From: Brevundimonas sp. UBA4609
GTDB lineage: Bacteria; Pseudomonadota; Alphaproteobacteria; Caulobacterales; Caulobacteraceae
DNA: 14,506 nucleotides
Assembly: GCA_002386585.1 (NCBI GenBank)
Contig: DGIZ01000122.1
Coordinates: 1-14,506, forward strand
Direction of reading: 5' to 3'
Below are positions 1 through 8,268 of the stretch, in pieces. The position numbers and the translations under genes were made by a program. Positions within the stretch are counted from its first letter, which is position 1; every line of letters begins with the position of its first letter. The notes beneath the pieces are model-generated. The model did no database searches, was not told the DNA's origin, and saw only the letters and a program-made list of their open reading frames with translations.

Positions 1-792
1 CGCCGTCCCGAGGCCCTGCACCAGCTGCGGGTCGGCCTGCGTCGCCTGCGCGCCGCCTTGTCCGTATTCAAACCCCTGCTGGGTCAGGACGCCGCCCCCG
101 TCGTCGCCGAGTTGAAATGGCTGGCGCATGAGACCGACGCCGCCCGCGACCTCGACGTCTTCATCCGCGATGTCTTCCATCCCGCCGCGCTGGAGACGCC
201 CGACCCCGACCTCGCCCCCCTGGGCCTGCGACTGCTGGCGGCCCGCAGTGGGACCTACCGCCGGGCGATGGCGGCGATCGATTCGCCGCGCTACGCCGCC
301 CTGATGTTCGAGGCTCTGGCCTGGATCGAGACCGGCGCCTGGCGCAGCGACCCCGATCCGGTGCGGACCTGGCGTCGACAGCGGCCTGTCGCCGACTTCG
401 CTGCCGAGGCCCTGCAAAGGCTGAACCGACGCGTACGACGCGGCGGCCGCCGTCTCGACCGACTGGACGCCGCGGGCCGCCACCGTCTGCGCATCCGGGT
501 CAAACGCCTGCGCTATGCCGCCGAGTTCTTCGCCGGCCTGTTCGACCATCCCCGCCGCGAGCGGCGTTTCCTCAAAAGCCTGGAGCAGGTGCAGGACCGC
601 TTCGGCGCCCTCAACGACCTGGCCGTGGCGCGCGACCGCATCCCGGCAGAAGCCCGACTGACCTCGCCCGAGATCGCCTTCGCCGCCGGACGCCTGGTCG
701 GCCGCCGCGAACGGAGCGCCGCCGTCCTGCACGCCGCCTCAGGCCGCGCCTTCACCCGCCTGTCCCGCGTCCGGCCCTACTGGCGCGGCTGA
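1..792 (+). CDS. CHAD-domain protein, 3' part (5' end outside window)
   Basis: The reading frame is open from the first base, so the gene begins upstream; the TTG at 58 is an internal codon. The visible 263 residues form an Arg/Ala-rich alpha-helical CHAD domain. Two family signatures are present: HQLRVGLRRLR at residues 8-18 of the fragment and HRLRIRVKRLRYAAEFF at about residues 161-177, each a His followed by regularly spaced basic residues. CHAD domains are reported to bind polyphosphate and often follow a CYTH triphosphatase domain; whether CYTH lies upstream cannot be seen here. No signal peptide or membrane segment is visible in this part. The stop at 790-792 is followed by the recA control region with no clear intrinsic terminator between them. 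The family assignment is solid; the cellular role is inferred only. Confidence 0.85.
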   Translation, partial: RRPEALHQLRVGLRRLRAALSVFKPLLGQDAAPVVAELKWLAHETDAARDLDVFIRDVFHPAALETPDPDLAPLGLRLLAARSGTYRRAMAAIDSPRYAALMFEALAWIETGAWRSDPDPVRTWRRQRPVADFAAEALQRLNRRVRRGGRRLDRLDAAGRHRLRIRVKRLRYAAEFFAGLFDHPRRERRFLKSLEQVQDRFGALNDLAVARDRIPAEARLTSPEIAFAAGRLVGRRERSAAVLHAASGRAFTRLSRVRPYWRG

Positions 793-826
793 GGGTCACG
801 ACAAAATCGGTCGCATGGCGACAAAT

Positions 827-841
827 GTTCTCGTTCAGTTC
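827..841 (+). promoter_or_regulatory. LexA (SOS) box 1 of recA, GTTC-N7-GTTC
   Basis: GTTCTCGTTCAGTTC matches exactly the direct-repeat SOS operator GTTC-N7-GTTC known for alphaproteobacterial LexA. It lies about 120 bp upstream of the recA start. A third GTTC (833-836) sits inside the spacer. It overlaps a perfect inverted repeat (825-851) that links it to box 2. Confidence 0.85.
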
Positions 842-845
842 ACGA

Positions 846-860
846 GAACATCTTGCGAAC
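846..860 (-). promoter_or_regulatory. LexA (SOS) box 2 of recA, GAAC-N7-GAAC
   Basis: GAACATCTTGCGAAC is the reverse complement form of GTTC-N7-GTTC, so this second box is complete and points the opposite way to box 1, 4 bp away. A further GAAC follows at 863-866. The candidate recA -35 element (853-858) lies inside this box, so bound LexA would block RNA polymerase. Confidence 0.8.
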
Positions 861-882
861 AAGAACAAACCGTGTCCATAGT
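853..882 (+). promoter_or_regulatory. Candidate recA promoter
   Basis: TTGCGA (853-858) and CATAGT (877-882) are separated by 18 bp and resemble -35 and -10 hexamers (4 of 6 matches each). The -35 lies within LexA box 2, which suits SOS repression. This is pattern matching only; the transcription start is not shown by the sequence. Confidence 0.4.
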
Positions 883-944
883 CCGGCTCACCAAGGGAGC
901 GGGTCCGTGGCGGGTCTCTCCCGAAGTCAGATGGGAATCATGGC

Positions 945-953
945 AAGGGAGAG
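945..953 (+). promoter_or_regulatory. recA ribosome binding site
   Basis: AAGGGAGAG ends 7 nt before the ATG at 961 and supports that codon over the in-frame ATGs at 931 and 940 and the TTG at 853. Alignment with known alphaproteobacterial RecA N-termini (SQAALKLV...) agrees. Confidence 0.8.
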
Positions 954-960
954 AAAACCA

Positions 961-2040
961 ATGTCACAGGCGGCACTGAAGCTCGTGGGTAAAGAAGACG
1001 GCGACAAACAACGCGCTCTAGAGGCGGCGATCGCGCAGATCGATCGCGCCTTCGGCAAGGGCTCGGTCATGAAACTGGGCAAGGCCGGACAGGTGGCCGA
1101 GATCGAGAGCGTCTCGACCGGCTCGCTGGGCCTCGACCTGGCGCTCGGCATCGGCGGCCTGCCGGTCGGACGGGTGATCGAGGTGTTCGGCCCCGAATCC
1201 TCGGGCAAGACGACCCTGGCCCTCCACACCGTGGCCGAGGTCCAGAAGAAGGGCGGCGTAGCCGCCTTCGTCGACGCTGAACATGCGCTGGACCCGGTCT
1301 ACGCCCAGAAGCTGGGCGTCAACCTGGACGACCTGCTGGTGTCGCAGCCCGACGCCGGCGAACAGGCGCTGGAGATCGTCGACACCCTGGTGCGCTCGGG
1401 CGCCGTGGACATCGTGGTGGTCGACTCGGTCGCCGCCCTGACGCCGCGCGCTGAGATCGAGGGCGAGATGGGCGACAGCCTGCCCGGCCTTCAGGCCCGC
1501 CTGATGTCGCAGGCCCTGCGCAAGCTGACGGCCTCCATCTCCAAGTCGAAGTGCATCGTCCTGTTCATCAACCAGATCCGTCACAAGATCGGCGTCATGT
1601 ACGGCTCGCCGGAAACGACGACGGGCGGCAATGCGCTGAAGTTCTACGCCTCGGTGCGTCTGGACATCCGCCGCACCGGCGCGATCAAGAACCGCGACGA
1701 GGTGGTCGGCAACACCACCCGCGTCAAGGTGGTCAAGAACAAGGTCGCCCCGCCGTTCCGCGAGGTCATCTTCGACATCATGTACGGCGAAGGCATCTCC
1801 AAGATCGGCGAGATCATCGACCTGGGGGTCAAGGCCAGCATCATCGAGAAGTCCGGCTCCTGGTTCTCCTACGACTCCACCCGCATCGGTCAGGGCCGCG
1901 AGAACGCCAAGGAGTTCCTGAAGAACAACCCCGACATGGCCCTCGCCATCGAGAAGGCGGTGCGCCAGTCCACGGCCAAGATCGCCGACGACATGCTGGG
2001 CGCCCCCGAACCCGATGAGGGCCAGGACCTGGAGGGCTGA
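961..2040 (+). CDS. recA: Recombinase RecA
   Basis: RecA forms ATP-dependent filaments on single-stranded DNA, carries out homologous strand exchange and triggers LexA self-cleavage in the SOS response. The 359-residue protein is of normal family length. The Walker A motif GPESSGKTT is at residues 77-85, the catalytic Glu is E107 within DAEHALD, Walker B is IVVVD at 151-155, and the L2 DNA-binding loop with [19 protein letters not shown] spans about 217-235. The C-terminus ([15 protein letters not shown]) is acidic, as in the family. The start at 961 is chosen from the strong Shine-Dalgarno at 945-953 and from family alignment. Two LexA boxes upstream indicate SOS autoregulation. The transcript probably runs through the palindromic repeat at 2061 to the terminator at 2264-2302. 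Nothing in the protein looks abnormal. Confidence 0.98.
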   Translation: MSQAALKLVGKEDGDKQRALEAAIAQIDRAFGKGSVMKLGKAGQVAEIESVSTGSLGLDLALGIGGLPVGRVIEVFGPESSGKTTLALHTVAEVQKKGGVAAFVDAEHALDPVYAQKLGVNLDDLLVSQPDAGEQALEIVDTLVRSGAVDIVVVDSVAALTPRAEIEGEMGDSLPGLQARLMSQALRKLTASISKSKCIVLFINQIRHKIGVMYGSPETTTGGNALKFYASVRLDIRRTGAIKNRDEVVGNTTRVKVVKNKVAPPFREVIFDIMYGEGISKIGEIIDLGVKASIIEKSGSWFSYDSTRIGQGRENAKEFLKNNPDMALAIEKAVRQSTAKIADDMLGAPEPDEGQDLEG

Positions 2041-2060
2041 TCCGTCCCATCATCTGAACG

Positions 2061-2168
2061 CCGTCATCCTCGGGCTTGACCCGAGGATCGAACGGAAAGG
2101 CCCTCTCTACCTTTCCAGCCGGGATCGCGCGGACGATCCGATCCTCGGGTCAAGCCCGAGGGTGACGG
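2061..2168. repeat. Bipartite palindromic repeat (REP/BIME-like), copy 1
   Basis: Two 30-bp arms, 2061-2090 and 2139-2168, are reverse complements with one mismatch. Each arm is itself a hairpin: stem ATCCTCGGG/CCCGAGGAT with loop CTTGA (left) or TCAAG (right). The 48-bp centre holds another small inverted repeat, GGAAAGG (2094-2100) and CCTTTCC (2110-2116). The element begins 20 nt after the recA stop codon. Chance frames through such repeats give a recurring peptide like ILGLDPRI, a sign of REP DNA and not of a protein. Confidence 0.85.
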
Positions 2169-2169
2169 C

Positions 2170-2302
2170 GGAAAGGGCGGGCCTTTCCTGATCGGCCAGA
2201 GCTTCTCCGTTCGCCGCTGCGCGACCCGCCTACCGACCCCGCGTGGCCGGTCGGACGGAGATCGGCCCGCCCGACCTGCTTCGGGCGGGCCTCTTTTTTT
2301 TT
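2170..2302 (+). ncRNA. Candidate structured RNA / recA 3'-UTR segment
   Basis: Three stems follow one another and end in a strong terminator: GGAAAGG (2170-2176) with CCTTTCC (2182-2188); CTCCGT (2205-2210) with ACGGAG (2255-2260), enclosing CCGACC (2233-2238) with GGTCGG (2249-2254); and the terminator stem at 2264-2291. The recA stop lies 223 nt before the terminator, an unusually long 3' tail. This could be a recA 3'-UTR, a processed small RNA or an independently transcribed RNA. I do not recognise an RNA family and saw no clear promoter. Confidence 0.3.
2264..2302 (+). terminator. Intrinsic terminator downstream of recA
   Basis: GGCCCGCCCGA (2264-2274) and TCGGGCGGGCC (2281-2291) form a perfect 11-bp GC-rich stem with a 6-nt loop, followed by TC and nine consecutive T (2294-2302). 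It would end transcription from recA and separate it from rraA. Confidence 0.93.
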
Positions 2303-2317
2303 GCGCAGCCCCTCTCC

Positions 2318-2349
2318 CCGCTCATCCCGACGTCCGCCGGGATGAGCGG
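2318..2349. repeat. Single-hairpin palindromic repeat (second REP type) in the rraA leader
   Basis: CCGCTCATCCCG (2318-2329) and CGGGATGAGCGG (2338-2349) are a perfect 12-bp inverted repeat around an 8-nt loop. It resembles the common alphaproteobacterial CTCATCCCGGC-type REP and lacks a T tract. A 17-bp sequence with two mismatches to 2334-2350 recurs at 5924-5940. Confidence 0.65.
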
Positions 2350-2446
2350 AGATTGAGACACGCCGCCAACGCGTTTCTCCGCGCAACGGCCTTGTTCCCC
2401 ATGGCTCCCAACGGGCAAGCTCCCCACAAAGAACCGGAGCCTCCCC

Positions 2447-2929
2447 ATGACCTTCGCCACCGCCGACCTCTGCGACGCTCACACCGACGTGGTGAAGGTC
2501 TGCCAGACGCCTTTCCGCAGCTTCGGCCAGGTCGCGGCCTTCCACGGCCCGATCCGCACCCTCAGCGTGCTGGACGATAACGCCCTGGTCCGCCAGACGC
2601 TGGAGCGGCCCGGTCAGGGGGCCGTCCTGGTCGTTAACGGCGGCGGTTCGCTGAAGCGCGCCCTGGTCGGCGACAATCTCGCGAAGCTGGCCATCGACAA
2701 CGGCTGGGCCGGGATCGTCGTCCACGGCGCCGTGCGCGACAGCGCTGTCATCAACACCATGGACGTCAGCGTCAAAGCCCTGGGGACCATCCCTCTGCGC
2801 GCCGACCGCGACGCCATCGGCGAAATCGACATCCCCACCGCCTTCGGCGGCGTCATCTTCACGCCCGGCGACTGGCTCTACGCCGACGAAGACGGGGTCA
2901 TCGTGTCGGCCGAGCGGTTGCACGACTAA
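2447..2929 (+). CDS. rraA: RraA family protein (RNase E regulator / HMG-CHA aldolase-like)
   Basis: In E. coli RraA is a trimer that binds RNase E and inhibits its activity; close relatives are class II aldolases and oxaloacetate decarboxylases. The 160-residue product follows E. coli RraA along its length, with shared blocks ELCD-like ADLCDAH (6-12), [14 protein letters not shown] (62-75), [18 protein letters not shown] (near 133-150). Unlike E. coli RraA, it keeps Asp76 and Arg97-Asp98, the D-X20-R-D spacing used for metal and substrate binding in the aldolase members. The name is therefore a family call and either function is possible. The ATG at 2447 has GGAG at 2436-2439, 7 nt upstream. 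It is a single-gene unit between the recA terminator and a palindromic repeat that begins 20 nt after its stop. Confidence 0.9.
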   Translation: MTFATADLCDAHTDVVKVCQTPFRSFGQVAAFHGPIRTLSVLDDNALVRQTLERPGQGAVLVVNGGGSLKRALVGDNLAKLAIDNGWAGIVVHGAVRDSAVINTMDVSVKALGTIPLRADRDAIGEIDIPTAFGGVIFTPGDWLYADEDGVIVSAERLHD

Positions 2930-2949
2930 GGCTCGCCTCCCCTCCTTCA

Positions 2950-3054
2950 GTCATCCTCGGGCCTGACCCGAGGATCGCGCGAGGCGGCGCGCGCCTCGGT
3001 CGCTATCGTCCCGCAGGCGGAGAGTCCGATCCTCGGGTCAAGCCCGAGGATGAC
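2950..3054. repeat. Bipartite palindromic repeat (REP/BIME-like), copy 2
   Basis: The 28-bp arms 2950-2977 and 3027-3054 are reverse complements except for one position (GGGCCTGACC against GGTCAAGCCC). Each arm folds as a hairpin. The roughly 49-bp centre contains GAGGC...GCCTC and differs from the centre of copy 1. The element starts 20 nt after the rraA stop, the same offset as copy 1 after recA. Confidence 0.85.
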
Positions 3055-3120
3055 GGTGAGCGGGACGGCCGACATGGTCCTGAACAACGAAAACGCCCGC
3101 CCGCGCCGCCCGCGTCACGC

Positions 3121-3154
3121 CTCAGTGATGCACTCAGTGCAAATTCCCTATATG
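3121..3154 (+). promoter_or_regulatory. Candidate alaS promoter/operator region
   Basis: An 11-bp palindrome GCACTCAGTGC (3130-3140) overlaps a direct repeat of CTCAGTG (3121-3127 and 3133-3139). An AT-rich CTATATG (3148-3154) nearby could serve as the -10 element, about 55 nt before the alaS start. No good -35 element is seen. Evidence is weak. Confidence 0.3.
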
Positions 3155-3207
3155 ACGCCGGTTCCGATATTTCCTCCCGCGCGCCCGAGTTCCAGAGCGA
3201 TACGCCC

Positions 3208-5853
<2,646 letters not shown>

Positions 5854-5876
5854 TCGCCCTCACAGGCTGAAACCAC

Positions 5877-5908
5877 AAAGGGCGGCGCATCGGATGCGCC
5901 GCCCTTTT
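5877..5908 (+). terminator. Intrinsic terminator after alaS
   Basis: GGGCGGCGCAT (5880-5890) pairs with ATGCGCCGCCC (5894-5904) around a 3-nt loop, flanked by AAA and TTTT, 26 nt after the alaS stop. The convergent DUF2939 gene ends at 5946, so the hairpin may also serve the minus strand, although the T tract there is only three. Confidence 0.9.
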
Positions 5909-5923
5909 CTTGGGCTGACCCCT

Positions 5924-5940
5924 CCGCGGGGATAAGCGGA
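5924..5940. repeat. Degenerate half-copy of the single-hairpin repeat
   Basis: CCGCGGGGATAAGCGGA matches 15 of 17 bases of the right half of the hairpin at 2334-2350. Only an imperfect left arm (around GCTGACCCC, 5914-5922) is present, suggesting a decayed copy. Confidence 0.4.
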
Positions 5941-5945
5941 TGTTT

Positions 5946-6497
5946 TTACTCCGGCGCCCCCAGATCAATCCCGGCCAGCTTCCAGCCGAACAGATTGCGG
6001 CGCTTCATCAGCAGGGCGACCTGCTCGTCCGGCCGGTCGTCGCGGGTCAGGGTGACGGCGAAGGTGTCCAGGTCGCGATAGCCCCAGGACTGGCGCACGC
6101 GCTTGTTCTCGGACTTCGCCTCCGGAGGCTCCTGGCGCGTGACCTCCGGCTTGGGCGCGCGACCCTCCTGCACCATCATCGAGATGGCCTGCGGCGTGAC
6201 GAAGGCGTCGACCGCCCCGCCGACGAGAGCCGGCGCCAACAGCATTCCCAGCCCGGACAGGCCGCTGTCGGCCAGGCGCCGGTCTTTGCGCATCTCGACC
6301 ATCATGCGGGCGTTCAGTTCGTCCTTGAGGCTGGCGCGGAAGGCGGGAAAGTCGACCTGGCGCTCCAGCGCCTTCTCGTCCCCCGTCCGGGCCGCCTGGA
6401 TCAACGACCGCGCCGCCAGCAGGGGCGAGGCGGCGTAGGCGAGCACGAAGACGGCCCCCGCCGTCAGCCCCAGACGAATGATCAGCTTGCGGTTCAT
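5946..6497 (-). CDS. DUF2939 family protein, N-terminal membrane anchor
   Basis: The 183-residue protein starts MNRKLIIR followed by a hydrophobic segment (about residues 9-28, [20 protein letters not shown]) that could be an uncleaved anchor or a signal peptide. The next block, about 30-65, reads [20 protein letters not shown] then [15 protein letters not shown], the hallmark of DUF2939 (small residue, then an acidic pair, VDF and LK). A Gly/Ala-rich helix follows at about 78-95, then a charged linker, and the C-terminal region ending [14 protein letters not shown] is also typical. The function of the family is unknown. The ATG at 6497 has a strong GGGGAGGG (6501-6508) just upstream. It is a lone minus-strand gene convergent with alaS, and a 19-bp palindrome lies about 55 bp upstream of its start. 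Confidence 0.85.
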   Translation of the reverse strand: MNRKLIIRLGLTAGAVFVLAYAASPLLAARSLIQAARTGDEKALERQVDFPAFRASLKDELNARMMVEMRKDRRLADSGLSGLGMLLAPALVGGAVDAFVTPQAISMMVQEGRAPKPEVTRQEPPEAKSENKRVRQSWGYRDLDTFAVTLTRDDRPDEQVALLMKRRNLFGWKLAGIDLGAPE

Positions 6498-6551
6498 CGG
6501 CCCTCCCCTGCCTTACGAACGCGACGGGACGACGACGAAACGGCGCCAAAA

Positions 6552-6570
6552 TCCCTAAACGGATTAGGGA
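6552..6570. promoter_or_regulatory. 19-bp palindrome, candidate operator of the DUF2939 gene
   Basis: TCCCTAA (6552-6558) and TTAGGGA (6564-6570) are perfect inverted 7-bp half-sites with a 5-bp spacer, 55 bp upstream of the minus-strand start. Its AT-rich composition stands out from the surroundings. No matching regulator is recognised. Confidence 0.35.
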
Positions 6571-6672
6571 CATGGATCGCAGGCCGGTTCAATGCGTGTT
6601 TTCACCGGCTCCGTCCCGCGGTCTTGCCGCCTTCGCCGTCCCCTCTGCACATGCCGCACCCGACACCCCCGC

Positions 6673-6782
6673 GCCGTCATCCTCGGGCTTGACCCGAGGA
6701 TCCAGTGCGGCGGCGCGCTCGACCTCGCCCACGTTCAGCACGCGGATGGCTGGATCCTCGGGTCAAGCCCGAGGATGACGGC
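6673..6782. repeat. Bipartite palindromic repeat (REP/BIME-like), copy 3
   Basis: The arms 6673-6704 and 6751-6782 are perfect 32-bp reverse complements, the best preserved of the three copies. Each arm contains the ATCCTCGGG/CCCGAGGAT hairpin. The 46-bp centre shares only a short GCGGCGCGC block with copy 2. The element lies just beyond the icd terminator. Confidence 0.88.
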
Positions 6783-6806
6783 AGAAGGTTGAACGACGCC
6801 ACCAAC

Positions 6807-6840
6807 AAAAAAGGCCCGCCGGATCGCTCCGGCGGGCCTT
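6807..6840 (-). terminator. Intrinsic terminator of icd
   Basis: AAGGCCCGCCGGA (6811-6823) and TCCGGCGGGCCTT (6828-6840) form a perfect 13-bp stem with a 4-nt loop. On the minus strand it is followed by T residues (complement of the A run 6807-6812), 20 nt after the icd stop codon. Confidence 0.93.
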
Positions 6841-6860
6841 GATGTCATTCTGAGCTAAGC

Positions 6861-8081
6861 TTAGCCGATGCCCGGCAGAGCCTTCTTCAGGTTCTCGGAC
6901 ACCTTGTCCAGGAAGCCTTCGGTCGTCAGCCAGGACTGCTGATCGCCGACCAGCAGGGCCAGATCCTTGGTCATGAAGCCCGACTCGACGGTCTCGACGA
7001 CCACGCGCTCCAGCGTATCGGCGAACTCGGCCAGCTGGGCGTTGTCGTCCAGCTTGGCGCGGTGCTTGAAGCCGCGCGTCCAGGCGAAGATCGAGGCGAT
7101 CGAGTTGGTCGAGGTGGCCTCGCCCTTCTGATGCTGGCGGTAGTGACGGGTGACGGTGCCGTGGGCGGCTTCCGTTTCCATGACCTTGCCGTCCGGCGTC
7201 ATCAGCACCGAGGTCATCAGGCCCAGCGAGCCGAAGCCCTGGGCCACGATGTCCGACTGCACGTCGCCGTCGTAGTTCTTGCACGCCCAGACGAAGCCGC
7301 CCGACCACTTGATCGCGGCCGCGACCATGTCGTCGATCAGGCGGTGCTCATAGGTCAGGCCGCGCTTCTTGAATTCCTCGGCGTAGTCGGCGTCGAAGAC
7401 TTCCTGGAAGATGTCCTTGAAGCGGCCGTCATAGGCTTTGAGGATGGTGTTCTTGGTCGACAGATAGACCGGATAGTTGCGCTGCAGACCATAGGCGAAG
7501 GAGGCGTGCGCGAAGTCGCGAATCGAGGAGTCGAGGTTGTACATGCCCATGGCGACGCCGGCGCCCGGCGACTTGTAGACCTCGTGCTCGATCACTTCGC
7601 CGTCGTCGCCGACGAACTTGATCGACAGGGTGCCGGCGCCCGGCATCAGGAAGTCGGTGGCCTTATACTGGTCGCCGAAGGCGTGGCGGCCGACGACGAT
7701 CGGCTGGGTCCAGCCCGGCACCAGGCGCGGCACGTTCGAGCAGATGATCGGCTCGCGGAAGACGACGCCGCCCAGGATGTTGCGGATGGTGCCGTTCGGC
7801 GACTTCCACATCTTCTTCAGGCCGAATTCGGCGACGCGCGCCTCGTCCGGGGTGATGGTGGCGCACTTCACGCCGACGCCGTGCTTCTGGATGGCGTGGG
7901 CCGCGTCGATCGTGATCTGATCGTCGGTGGCGTCACGGCTTTCCATGCCGAGGTCGTAGTAGTCGAGTTCGAGGTCCAGATAGGGGAAGACCAGCTTGTC
8001 CTTGATCATCTGCCAGATGATCCGGGTCATTTCGTCGCCGTCGATGTCCACGATGGGATTGGCGACCTTGATCTTGGCCAT
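6861..8081 (-). CDS. icd: NADP-dependent isocitrate dehydrogenase
   Basis: The enzyme oxidatively decarboxylates isocitrate to 2-oxoglutarate in the TCA cycle, making NADPH. The 406 residues are of the eukaryotic-type homodimeric class (subfamily II), usual in alphaproteobacteria. Substrate residues fall at the numbering of human IDH1: S94, N96 and R100 in [14 protein letters not shown]109, R132 and Y139. The catalytic Lys is K210 in STKNT, metal-binding Asp are D250 with D271 in KNYDGD, and the NADP-binding segment is HGTVTRHYR at 308-316. The start is ATG 8081, preceded by GAGG 7 nt away; an open frame extending to 8336 has no family support upstream of this ATG. The gene has its own promoter (8123-8151) and terminator and is divergent from the DUF1176 gene. 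Confidence 0.97.
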   Translation of the reverse strand: MAKIKVANPIVDIDGDEMTRIIWQMIKDKLVFPYLDLELDYYDLGMESRDATDDQITIDAAHAIQKHGVGVKCATITPDEARVAEFGLKKMWKSPNGTIRNILGGVVFREPIICSNVPRLVPGWTQPIVVGRHAFGDQYKATDFLMPGAGTLSIKFVGDDGEVIEHEVYKSPGAGVAMGMYNLDSSIRDFAHASFAYGLQRNYPVYLSTKNTILKAYDGRFKDIFQEVFDADYAEEFKKRGLTYEHRLIDDMVAAAIKWSGGFVWACKNYDGDVQSDIVAQGFGSLGLMTSVLMTPDGKVMETEAAHGTVTRHYRQHQKGEATSTNSIASIFAWTRGFKHRAKLDDNAQLAEFADTLERVVVETVESGFMTKDLALLVGDQQSWLTTEGFLDKVSENLKKALPGIG

Positions 8082-8122
8082 GCTTACGCCTCTGTCTCTC
8101 AGGGAAGGAATTCGGTGCAGGC

Positions 8123-8151
8123 GGTATAGCGACCCCTGCGCGCGGGCGCAA
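8123..8151 (-). promoter_or_regulatory. icd promoter, Caulobacter housekeeping-type
   Basis: On the minus strand TTGCGCC (8151-8145) and GCTATACC (8130-8123) are 14 bp apart. The second matches 7 of 8 positions of the Caulobacter sigma-73 -10 consensus GCTANAWC, and the spacing fits its N10-14 rule. The ATG is about 41 nt downstream of the -10. Confidence 0.6.
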
Positions 8152-8268
8152 AGGGGACGAAAGCCGCACGGCTCGCACCGAACCGCCGGAACGAAACCGC
8201 AGCTTGGCCGCTTGGCTTCTTCACGGCTACGCTTGGCGTCGCCGATCGATAAACGCATGGAACGCCTG

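Larger units (their letters stand above)
2041..2446. other. 406-bp intergenic region between recA and rraA, rich in hairpins
   Basis: No convincing gene lies here. In order it holds a bipartite palindromic repeat (2061-2168), a GGAAAGG/CCTTTCC hairpin (2170-2188), an imperfect two-stem structure (2205-2260), an intrinsic terminator (2264-2302), a 12-bp perfect hairpin of a second repeat type (2318-2349), and the rraA ribosome binding site (2436-2439). Short open frames here, such as one from 2353, lack a ribosome binding site and overlap the start of rraA out of frame. Confidence 0.7.
6498..6860. other. 363-bp intergenic region between the DUF2939 gene and icd
   Basis: I see no gene here. 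It contains the ribosome binding site of the DUF2939 gene (6501-6508), a 19-bp palindrome (6552-6570), the third bipartite repeat (6673-6782) and the icd terminator (6807-6840). Short open frames across the repeat encode the REP peptide ILGLDPRI and are not believed. Confidence 0.7.

Noticed and set aside
825..851. Inverted repeat as a terminator of the CHAD gene
   Set aside because: No T tract follows, and the repeat is fully explained by the two overlapping LexA boxes.
853..960. N-terminal extension of RecA from the TTG at 853
   Set aside because: The codons cover the LexA box and the candidate promoter, no other RecA has such an extension, and a strong ribosome binding site precedes ATG 961.
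2150..2923. 257-codon minus-strand frame over rraA and the recA 3' region
   Set aside because: It runs through the terminator and the repeat and opposes the well-supported rraA; its C-terminal part is Arg/Gly low-complexity sequence.
6572..6792. Short plus-strand open frames across the third palindromic repeat
   Set aside because: They contain ILGLDPRI or SSGLTRGS, peptides produced by translating this repeat family in any of its frames, and have no ribosome binding site.
6854..6865. 12-bp palindrome GCTAAGCTTAGC across the icd stop codon
   Set aside because: It is short and partly coding, with the proper terminator just downstream; probably chance.
7062..8129. 355-codon plus-strand open frame opposite icd
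   Set aside because: Composition artefact of codon bias opposite a well-supported isocitrate dehydrogenase; it also runs over the icd promoter and ribosome binding site.
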